Source: Vigna angularis
Taxonomy: Eukaryota; Streptophyta; Magnoliopsida; Fabales; Fabaceae
NCBI RefSeq assembly: GCF_016808095.1
Contig: NC_068976.1
Span: forward strand, 6,791,001-6,855,000
Length of the DNA stretch: 64,000 nt
Direction of reading: 5' to 3'
The position numbers and the translations under genes were made by a program. This document shows positions 49,555-61,500 of this stretch, piece after piece. The first letter of the stretch is position 1. Each line of letters starts with the position of its first letter. The notes beneath the pieces are model-generated. The model was not told the DNA's origin and searched no databases. It saw only the letters and a list, made by a program, of their open reading frames with translations.

Positions 49555-52500
49555 ATGGCCAATGTCTCCGTCGCTGCGGAGTGGCAGCTCCTCTACAACC
49601 GCTACTACCGCAAGCCCGAGCTCTACCCTATGCCGTGGAAGCACGTCGACCTCGCCCGCACCAAGGTCGCCGTTGCGCCCTTCGGCGGCCCGGTCGCCGT
49701 CATCCGCGACGACTCCAAGATCGTCCAGCTACACGCCGAGTCCGCCCTCCGCAAGCTTCGCCTCTTCTCTTCCTCCGGCCGCATCCTCGCCGACGCCGTC
49801 TGGCGCCACTCCGGCGGCCGCCTCATTGGAATGTCCTGGACCGACGATCAGACGCTCCTCTGCGTCGTCCAGGACGGCACTGTCTACCGCTATGACGTCC
49901 ACGCGAACTTGATCGAACCTAACCTCTCTCTAGGAAAAGAGTGCTTCGAGGACAACGTTGCGGATTGCGCGTTTTGGGGGAACGGCTTGGTTTGCATCAC
50001 CGAGGCGAACCAACTTTTCTGCATCGCGGATTTCAAGAACCCAAGGGCGGTGAAGCTCGCGGATCCCCTGATCGATGAGATACCTCATTGTATGGCGGTG
50101 ATCGAGCCGCAGTATACGGTTTCGGGGAATGTTGAAGTTTTGCTAGGTGTGGATGATGCTGTGGTACTTGCTGTGGAGGAGGATGGCGTGCAGAGGCTCG
50201 GGGAGGGAGTTCTGCGTGGACCGCTGCAGAAGATGGTGGTTTCACGCGACGGCAAGTGGCTCGCGTCATTTACGCATGACGGGAGGCTTTTGGTGACTAC
50301 TTCGGACTTGACTGGCGTTATCATTGAGAGGGAGTGCGAGGTGGGTTTTGGATTCATGCTTTGGATAAATTGAAATTGAAATCGTCGTGTCTGTTGTTAG
50401 GATAATTGCGTGTGTTGTTATGGGTTGGTATGAGACTAGGATTGTTTGTGGTGTTGAAGTTGAAATGAGTGTTAGAGAAATGCTAGTAACCCATATTCTT
50501 GCTCATGACTTTTGTACTGTTTAAGAATGCTTAACAAAAAGAAAGAAGTGTCAGAACAAGTGTGTTTGTTCATGCATGCTACGTTTGATGTGTTTGGGAG
50601 GCGTTCATGTAGTTTGTGGAACATGATGATGGTTTTAGAAAAGAATCCATGACCATGAGTTTGGCCATAATGTCAAGGATATTTTAGTCTCTGTCTCCAT
50701 GACTTCATAGCACAGTTGTCTGTAACTTTCTCGTTATGCCAACAATCGTGATGAAACTGCATTGGTGAGTGGTGACTGCATATACATATAGACATTGACA
50801 CACTATTTGTAGATTCTACTTGTGTCTCTATGTGCAAATTCTTGTGTTTGTATATATGCAAATTCTTGTGTTTGTATATATGCAGATTGTTGAGCTTTTA
50901 TGTATTAAAATTGTTGTATTTGTGTATGTTCAAATTTGTAGAATATAGAAAGTCATAATGCTTAAGAATTTGTTGTTTGTATGTGTGTAGTGGAAGTTTG
51001 AATTTTGTGTTGTGTCATCACTTTAATTCGTTATTTTGTAAATTTTATTGCAAACCGATGTTATTTTGTAAATTATATTTTATTGCCACTGGCATGTCCT
51101 GTTTAAAACAAAAAGGGATGTATCTAATACTTAGCCATGTGTATATAATTTCTCTGTCATGAATTTTCTACTCCATTTGCTATGTGTGTTTTGTGTATGT
51201 ATAAACCATTTTATCCTGTCATTCTCATTACGTTTGGATTGGTAGTTTCCATGGCACCCTTAACACTAATTGCTTGTGTGCATGCAGTCAGCCCTTCCTC
51301 CAGAACAGATTGCTTGGTGTGGAATGGATGCTGTGCTGTTGTACTGGGATGATATGCTTTTAATGATGGGTCCTGATGGAGAGCCAGTTCACTACCTTTA
51401 TGATGAACCAATAATTCTTATACCCGAGTGTGATGGAGTGAGGATATTGTCCAACACTAGTATGGAATTTCTACAGCGGGTGCCTGATTCCACTGTTTCA
51501 ATATTCACAATTGGAAGTACATCCCCTGCTGCTTTATTATATGATGCCCTGGATCATTTTGATAGGCGAAGTGCCAAGGTAGAGAGGTTATTTCTGCAAT
51601 TATTTTAGTTTTTCTAGGCTGATCATCATTCTAGATTTCTATAGCTTTTTATTCTACGTAGAATATATGTTAAATTGTCAATCTCTGATGCACCGATATA
51701 CAAATTTTTGCCTCCTATACTGATACATGAAAGATATGTTTCCTATCTGTATCCATTATCCTTTTATTTCAAAAAATAAATATTAAAATATCTGATATGG
51801 TTTGGGTACATGTTTTCTGAAAGTATGTAATATACAATTCACACACAAATATACACTCTTCATTTGAATTTTTTGAACGTGCACCTTAAATTCAGTGTAT
51901 CCTATATCTTCAAGGATTGACCCATTGCCATATTTGATTGTGTCTTAAATAACTGAATTCAATCACTGCCATTTATTAAATTCAGATATTTAGTCACTGC
52001 TAAGTGCCAGATAATGAGAATTAGTTTAAATTTTTTTGGTTTTTGTTTGAAAAATGTTATGAAGAATTTGAAAAGGAAGTTAATTTTGAATCTTTAGAAA
52101 TGAATCTGACTGGTTTTTCTTCTTTTAATAGGATTGCTCTGCTTGTCTGTTGTAGTTAGGAGCTACTAGATTTGCTTTGATCCATAGATTGGTAGGCTAA
52201 TTCTTACCAAGAATCTATCTGTGTTAACTGTTTTGGTGTAGCCTTTTATTTAAATATATAGATTCACTAGTTTCTTCTCTGTTGAGCACTCTGATGCTGT
52301 TCTATTTGTGGAAAGTCTGTAACATAGCTAACTGATTTTGATTTTATTTTAGTGTTTTTAGTAAACAACTAAATTGAATGCTCAAATATGTCTTATTGTT
52401 AATATTTTAGGCTTTTACAGCTTTCTATATTAACCCAGTATATTTTAAATCATTAGTTGAAAATGTCGAGCATTGCTTTTTATTGATAACAAAATATACA

Positions 52501-55500
52501 CTTACTTTACTTCATTTTGAAGGAAGAGAAGAATGCCTACTTTTTCCCGTAATGGAAATGGTGGGTAAACTTGGCTCACTGAATCTGCTTCATTTATTTG
52601 TTTTTTATAATTTAATACAACAAAAAGGAAACTGGTGGATCAAATAAATAAGAATTTTTGTGGATGATTTATGACTTGTTTTTGGTATTAAAATCAATAA
52701 AAAAGACCTTACCATATTTGGATCTTATTTGATGTGTGAGGCTCATTTGGATTTTAATTATGCAATCATCAAACTTTTCATTCTTATAAATGAGATTCTG
52801 ATTTTATTGTCATTCCCCAGGCTGATGAAAATTTGAGATTGATAAGATCCTCTCTTCCTGAGGCAGTTGAAGCTTGTGTTGATGCCAATTTTTGTGGATG
52901 ATTTATGACTTGTTTTTGGTATTAAAATCAATAAAAAAGACCTTACCATATTTGGATCTTATTTGATGTGTGAGGCTCATTTGGATTTTGATTATGCAAT
53001 CATCAAACTTTTCATTCTTATAAATGAGATTCTGATTTTATTGTCATTCCCCAGGCTGATGAAAATTTGAGATTGATAAGATCCTCTCTTCCTGAGGCAG
53101 TTGAAGCTTGTGTTGATGCCGCAGGTCATGAATTTGACATTTCACGCCAGCTAACTCTCTTAAGGGCAGCCAGTTATGGGCAGGCCTTTTGTAGGTGAGT
53201 TTGATCTGGATATACTGGTGATATTTATTGAAAAATGTTTTGTTGTCGATAGTGAATGTCTCAAGACTAAAGAGGGACACACATTTTCTGATATTTGCTC
53301 TCGGTAATGATATCCAGTTGACTTTGGCAGCAATTTTCAACGTGATCGTATCCAAGAGATGTGTAAAATTCTGCGGGTCTTGAATGCAGTACGCAGCCCT
53401 GAGATTGGCATTCCTCTTAGTATTCAGCAATACAAGGTTTTTAAGGCTTACATGTCTATCTCAGTGCTGAAATTGCCTGTATTGACACTGTACTGAATTA
53501 GCTTATTGCCATCAGTTGCTTACACCATCTGTTCTGATTGGTCGCCTGATTAATGCTCACCAACATCTGCTTGCACTGAAAATATCAGAATATCTTGGAA
53601 TGAATCAAGTAAGTTTGTGTGTATTGTATGAATGACTGTATAGTTTGGCATTTTGTTTGTTGGCTGTGCAGCCATTCTGATTTTCCTTATGATCCATCCA
53701 ATAGCTCCTTACATCCCTCCATTCTCTTCATATTCACTATCCCTTTTGTGCTGCCAAATGTCCAGTCCGTCAGTGCCACCTCTCTTTCATAACAACCTCT
53801 TCTACTGCACTCTCCAAATTGTTCTCTATGCTACCTATGTGGAACCTCCTTTCTACATTATACACAATTGGATAGAGGATGAGGTCCACTACCTTGAGTG
53901 GAGGGGTGCATATGAAGACACAGACCCTGATTTCCCTATAACTGAACCTGGAACTAACTAATGAACCTGAACACTGAACTAACCTAAATTAATTACCATT
54001 AGACATTTCAATAACTCCATGACAGTATTAATCATTCGTGAGGCATATTTTTTAGCATTACTGCAACAAGTATTGATAATTGTACTCAATCACATTCACT
54101 CTTAACCACTTGTCACATAAAATTAACTACCATTGGACATTTCAAAGTTTAAATAACCTCATGATGCAGTTAACCACTTGTGAGACATGTAACTGTTAGT
54201 GCTGCTACAAGCACAAATCTGACAGTTATATATAATCACTTTTTTTTGCCCCTAAACCTTTGTGAGAAAAAGTTAACCATATGTATATTTGTCCAAAGCA
54301 TATAAAATAACCATGTTGTCATTTTCAATCACATGTTATGGGTGGGCGCTGGGTGGAACATTCTCAGTGGTATGATAGTCACTACTCTACTTTACAAGCA
54401 TGTGTTTAGTATAGGAGTACAACTGAACTTGTGTGAAAATAATATGTGGATCTAACAACTGCAGCAACTAAATAGATTGCTTTATTCTCTTCCTCTCTCC
54501 CTCTTGCCATTAATATCATCAGCACATTAGCAGTCTTCTTTAAGTATACATGTGAGTTTGATATTTTGGCAACTGCGTTTGTGTAGGAGGTGGTGATAAT
54601 GCACTGGGCATGCTCAAAGATAACTGCTTCATTGGCAATTCCTGATGCAGCTCTTTTGGAGATTCTGCTCGATAAGGTTATCCTCCCCCAACTTCAAACA
54701 CTGTTTGATCATTCTATTTATTTTTTTGCACTAATTATTGAAATTTCTGTTTTCTTTACTCAGTTAAAACTGTGCAAAGGCATATCCTATGCAGCTGTTG
54801 CGGCTCATGCAGACAAAAGTGGCAGACGAAAGTTAGCTGCCTTACTTGTTGAACACGAGCCTCGATCATCAAAACAGGTGCTATTCTGATTCTCTTGTAT
54901 TTATAGATACATGTTGAAATTATTGGCTTATTAATCTTCACACCTCACCTCCCAGGCATCTTTCAACCCATTTTGTTGGCTTGTATCTCCTGTCTACCAT
55001 GTTTTATCCAAGGCTATTTTATTATTGTACTCATTAATTATTATGTTCAGGTTCCTCTCCTGTTAAGCATTGGTGAAGAAGATATAGCCTTGATGAAGGG
55101 GACTGAATGTGGGGATACAGATCTTGTTTATCTTGTACTTTTACATATATGGCAAAAGGTTTTGGTTCATGAATTCTTAATATTTTATAGTCTATTGTAT
55201 GATGAGTATGAAGTAACATGAGTTTATTTCCAATGCCTGATTCTTCTATGCATGATGCAGAGGCAGCCATTGGAGTTCTTTGGCACTATACAGGCCCGAC
55301 CTTTGGCACGCGACTTATTTGTAACTTATGCACGGTATGTGACCTTGAACCATATTCCAGAAGGCAAGACAGTGTGGATCCTCCAGGTTATATAATATTA
55401 AGGCCATAGCTAATTCCTAACCAAATAAAGAAAATAAGATGCTTACAGAAGTTTTTTTAATGTAATGACAAACTATATGTTATTGCATTATGATAACAAA

Positions 55501-58500
55501 CCAAGCGTAACTCACTCCAAAAGCCTGATCTAATTTTAGGAATAGACTTAGCAAACTTCCAAAAACTTGCTCAAGGGAGAGTGATTGCCCAAGTTTTATA
55601 AGGAATATTTGATGAAATTTGTAGCCAATGTGGAACATAGTAAATGAATACTACATTTTAAGTTGAATTCTACCAACAGACTCTTGGAAATTCTGTTAAC
55701 TGTTAATGATGACAATCTTGTCACATTCTTTATTTACAGTGTAACCTTTGTACTTCTGTCCAAGTTTGCTTACATGTTACACAAAAAATTCTCAAAATGT
55801 TTTGTTTGCTCTAAATCACCTGCCTCAGTCTTTCTTTTATGGTCACAAAGCATTTCTACTGTCATCTAAAGTTTGAGGCAATTGTCTTATTTTGTAATTC
55901 CTTGGAGATCTTATTATCATCACTTCGCATCCATACTGATGAAGTGTGCATCTACTTCATAAAAGGCTGCTATGCAGCCCACTGTCACTTTTACATGTTT
56001 GCATTCTGTTATATTTTTACAAAAAGTTGTGATGTTTGTAGGGGACTGCCAAAAGATGAAGTGACATTCAGGTTGGACCCTATGTTGTTGTTGAAACTCA
56101 CACTGATCCCAAATCCTCTTGTATGTGGTGGTGGGATTGATATGTTCAATTAGAATAGAACAACACTAGCTTTTATCCTGCTAGGTGAGATCAGCCATAT
56201 GATTACACTACCAGAATTCCATTTTAGTAATTTTCGCCAGTATTGGTTTTGGCTTTTCTCTAGCCCTTCTAATAGAACTAAAAATCATGCAATCTACTTT
56301 GCTCATTGGCCTTAAAGTGACCATCTTTGTCCACGTTTTGAGTTTTGATTGGTATTAAGTTGAATGTTGAGGGTTTAACACAGCTGTCCTTCTGTGCTTG
56401 GGCATGGGATTGACTCTGAGACCATAGGCATAGCTAAAAATAGTCTTGCCACAACCATTACTAGTTGCCATGCATCACTGGCTACTTTTTAGTGGCTCTT
56501 GTGGTCCTGCAGTACACTTCAATGTTCATTTTGCTTCTTTAGGGACAAGTAACCCCAAGGGTGCTCTAAGGGTCAATGTTATGTCAGGATGTTAGTAGCT
56601 GTTCATATTTTTTGCCTAGGTGTAATGGTTCCTGATCGTTAAGCATAACTTAAAATACATGATTTGAAATATTCAGTGCAACCGTGTCTGTTGAGAACAT
56701 GTATTTAGAAAAAGGAAAATAGGTTAATTATGATGGTTATCTTTAATAACTTATATGAACCTTTGTATATTTAATATTCATGCCTTTTAGCCTAAACATA
56801 TATCCTCTTAAGATGATCAAAACCAAAGCCACATGGTTTGAAGTAATCAATGTGTGCTGGGACCTCAACTTCAGGAAGAGGGCGTGGAAAGCCTATGTAT
56901 GTGCAAAAGAACAAATGAAAACAAATAAACAGTTGGATGACATTTGCGGTAGTTAGGAATCCAGTCGCAAGGCAGTTAGAATTGGAGTTAAATAGGAAGA
57001 TGTATTGTATGTTAGGATGCTAAAATATTCTCAAACTGAGTTGGATTTGTGGACTCAGTTGAGAATTAGTAACTGCAGTGAAGGAGCATCCTCCTTTTCT
57101 TATTAATATTAATCAATAACATATAAATATTTCTCTATTGTAATTCTCTAATTTCCTGATCTTTAATCTCTTCTTGCTACTACTATCCTTGTTAACTGCT
57201 GTGAAGAAGCATCCTTTTTTTATTAATATTGATCAACAAAAGATACATATTTCTCTATTGTAATTCTACAATTTCCTGATTTTTAATCTCTTCTTGCTAC
57301 TATCCTAGTTTTTGCCTATTCAATCGCCTAAAACATATCACCCATTCATTAATAACTATGTCTTAAAGGGTATATGATAGGTCTCGAGTAATGAAACCTA
57401 TACGCTTCCCACACCTTAACTCACACAGAATCCTCCATAATACTGAATAACCTCCTCTGATTAATAGAGAACAAGAAAGAATACAAGAATATAGGAACGT
57501 AGGAGCCTAATCTCCCCCCAAGCAGACTACAAGTCTGATTCAGATACAAGAATTGACAAAAAGTCCCTATCCTTCTCCTCTCTAGCTATTTATACAAGTT
57601 TGGCCTCCTAACAGATACATCCCCCTTCCTAACTGATAAAACAGTTAGGCTACTGACCCACTAACTAACTAACTGCTTCTCTCTTCTGTTTCTTCTCACA
57701 TACACCTTTAGCCTCCTATCATTACTCCCCCCCCCCCACTTTCAACCTTGTCCTCAAGGTTGAAGTCTGGAAACTGATCTTTGATTGTGGCTAAATCTTC
57801 CCAAGTTGCTCCTTCTTCACCTCCAGTCTGCCATTCTATTAATACTTGCTGAATTGACTCCCCCTCCTGCTGTATCTGCCTCTGTTGCAGAATTTTTGCT
57901 GGCCAAAAAGCAGGTCCCTCTGCTTGCAACTCTTCGGGTAGAGCCTTTTCTACTTTTCGATCCCCCACTGCCTTCTTTAATTGTGATGCGTGAAACACCG
58001 AATGTATCTTTGCTGACTCAGGTAATTCCAATCTAAACGCTACATTTCCCACCTGCTGCAGTACCTTGAACGGCCCAAAATACCGTGCAGAAAGTTTGGG
58101 ATGCAACCTGGTTGGCATTGAAAGCTGTCGGTGTGGCCTGATTTTTAGATAGACCCAATCTCCCACTTTTATATCAACTTCCCTTCTCTTTTTATTCGCT
58201 TGCTGTGCCATCAAATCTTGAGCACGACTCAAATGGTATTTTAGCTGCTTGAGAGCCTCATCTCTGGTCATCAAATCTTGAGCTACTGCTTCAACTGGAG
58301 TTTCTCCTGGAATGAAACGGCTGAAAGAAGGAGGAGGCCTGCCATACACTATCTCAAATGGGGTACACCTGGCTGCCCCCTGATAACTCGTATTGTACCA
58401 AAACTCTGCCCAAGGCAACATCAAATACCAACTCTTGGGCTGTTCAGAACAAAAACAACGCAAATATCCCTCCACTATGCGATTCACAACCTCTGTCTGC

Positions 58501-61500
58501 CCATCCGTTTCCGGATGATATGCTGTGCTCATCTTGAGCTGTGTCCCTTGTTTTTTAAACAACTCTCTCCAAAAAATACTCAGAAATAAAGGGTCTCGGT
58601 CACTCACCATAGAAGCTGGTATCCCATGCAATCTTACAACCTCTTTGGTAAACACATCCGCCACGGTCTTTACTGAATATGGGTGTTTTAGTGCCATGAA
58701 ATGAGCGTACTTGCTCAATCTATCTACGACCACCATGATTGCATCATATCCTTGTGACTTAGGCAGTCTCACAATAAAATCCAAGCTGATCTCTTCCCAT
58801 ATTGCCTGAGGAATGGGTAAGGGTTGCAGCAACCCTTGTGGTGATGATGTTTGATACTTATGCTGCTGACACACCACACAGCTGGTTACAAACTCTGTTA
58901 TCATCTTCTTCATGCCCATCCAATACAGTGACTGAGCTATCCTTCTATAAGTCCTATAAATTCCCGAGTGTCCCCCCATTTTTGTTACATGAAACTCACC
59001 CAGCAATTTTGGAATCCAAACTGACTTGGCCGACAGTACCAATCGACCCTTGTAATGTAATCGTTCATTTTCCAACGTATATGGCACATGTGAATTGGGA
59101 TCCCGTTTCAAGTCAGCAATCACTTTTTGTAACTCTGCATCCTCCTCTACTTCTTTGACAACCTCTTCAAAATCTGGCCAAAAAAGCCTGGATATCGCCC
59201 TTAACTCTTTCCCCTCCAGTTCTCCTTCATTCTTCCTCGAAAGGGCATCAGCTGCCCTGTTTGTGCTTCCTCTTTTATATACCACCTCAAAATCATACCC
59301 CATCAATTTTGCCATCCAATTTTGCTGACTCTGTGTAGTGATCCTTTGCTCCATCAAATATTTCAAACTTCTTTGATCTGTATGCACCGTGAACCTCCGC
59401 CCGACCAAATACGGCCTCCAATGTTGAATGGCCAAGACCAAGGCCATCAACTCCTTCTCATAAATGGATTTGCTGAGGTTTCCCTTGGATAAAGCCTTGC
59501 TGTAAAACGCAATTGGCTTCTTATTTTGAGTCAGCACAACCCCAACTCCTCTTCCCGACGCGTCACACTCAATATGAAAATCTTGGGAAAAATCTGGTAG
59601 AGTCAAAACAGGTGCAGCAGTCATCGCATTTTTCAGCTGCTTCATCGCTTCTCTCGCCCCTTCGTTCCATTCAAATTTGCCTTTCTTCAATAGGTCAGTC
59701 AATGGTTTGGCCAATTTGCCATACCCCTCCACAAACCTCCTGTAATATCCGGTTAACCCCAAAAACCCTCTCAATGCCTTCAAATTTCTGGGTTCTTCCC
59801 ACTCTCTTACGGCCTTTACCTTCTCATCATCCATCTCCACCCCTCTTTCTGAAATTTGATGGCCCAGGTAACGAATTTTTCTTCTTCCGAACTCACACTT
59901 CTTTTGATTTGCCACCCATCCATCCCGTACCAGCGTTTGCATCACCAGATTCAGCTGCTTCAGATGATCCTCCCAGCTGGGGCTGTAAATGAGGATATCA
60001 TCAAAAAATACTAAAACCCATTTCCTCAAATAGGGCCGCAATAAGTTGTTCATGGTACTTTGGAAAGTTGCCGGGGCATTCATGAGGCCAAAGGGCATCA
60101 CGAGAAACTCATAATGTCCTTGGTGGGTGCGAAATGCAGTTTTAGCCACGTCTTCTTCCTCCATACGTATCTGGTGATACCCGGACTTGAGATCAATCTT
60201 AGAAAAGTACCTGGCACCCGTGAGTTCATCCAATAATTCCTCTATCACTGGTATGGGGAATTTATCCGGTATGGTCGCCTTGTTTAACGCCCTATAATCC
60301 ACACAAAAACGCCAACTTCCATCTTTTTTTTTCACTAATATAACTGGGCTCGAAAATGGACTTGTACTGGGACGGATGATTCCAGCTCTCAACATTTCTT
60401 CAACTTGCTTTTCAATTTCACTTTTGAGGAGGTGAGGATACCTGTAAGGCCTTACATTTATAGAGTTATGGCCCTCCTTGAGCTGGATACGGTGCTGTTG
60501 GACACATGTCGGAGGTAAGCCATGCAAACCTCGAAATAAGTGTGAGTGGGTCTGCAGCAGAGTCACTAACTCTGCCCTCTGTCCCACGGTCAAATCTGTT
60601 CCCCACTCACTACTATCATCTGCCTCCACTCTACTTAAACTCCACACCATGGCCCCCGCTTCTGCATCCACCACTTTTAACAGTGACTCCGCCTTTACCA
60701 GCTGTCTCGATAGGGATGGGTCACCCTTAATGCATATCTTCCTATCCCCACCTTGTAAATCATCGTCATGTTACCCCAATTACTACTTACTTCTCCTAAT
60801 GTGGCCAGCCATGCAACTCCCAAGATTACGTCCACCCCTCCTAAATCGAAGACGTAAAAATCTTCTTCCACGTCGACTTCCCCCAACTGCACTGTTACCT
60901 TGTCACACCGACCACGCGCCTCCCTCCGATGACCATCACCCAAGCTTACGCAGTATGCCGGAGTGTCCGTCACCGTCAATCCCAATTCCTCCATCACCTT
61001 CCGACTGATGTAATTGTGACTGGCGCCACTATCGATCAACACCACCACCCTCCGTTCGCCTATTGTTCCCATCAGCTTCAAAGTTCTCGGACCGGTCCAC
61101 CCCTCAGCAGAAAATGCCGATAACTCCATCGTCTTCTCCCCTGTATCGTCCATCACCTCCGTATCTCCTTCGTCTTCGTCCTCCGCCAATAGCAACACTC
61201 TGAGGCTCTTCTCGGTGCACCGGTGGCCGGGGGCAAAGGGCCCTCCACATCGATAACACCTACCCTCTTCTCGTCTCTTAAGGAACTCAGGATAGGGCAA
61301 GTTACGGACCGCCCTGGCTCGACCGTCACCGGCCGTCGCGACGCTCCCTCTCGTCACCATGTTCGACGCCACTCCCTCTCTTCTCGCGACTCCTCCACCC
61401 TCCGTTTTCACTACTTGGGTCGTCGCAGTTCTCACCGGCTCCGTTCGCGTCACATTCCCGATAGGTCGCATAACGTATGGGTTCGTCTTAGACCCACTTG

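Noticed and set aside
49470..49912. Arg/Pro- and Ser-rich frames overlapping VPS16 exon 1
   Set aside because: They are alternate frames of the GC-rich first exon; the VPS16 frame matches the family throughout.
53653..53961. Open frame of 102 codons in VPS16 intron 5
   Set aside because: It lies between exons with perfect phase (53608 and 54587) and shows no family resemblance; it is intronic sequence by chance open.
55839..56153. Open frame of 104 codons in VPS16 intron 9
   Set aside because: No domain, and AT-rich composition like the rest of the intron.
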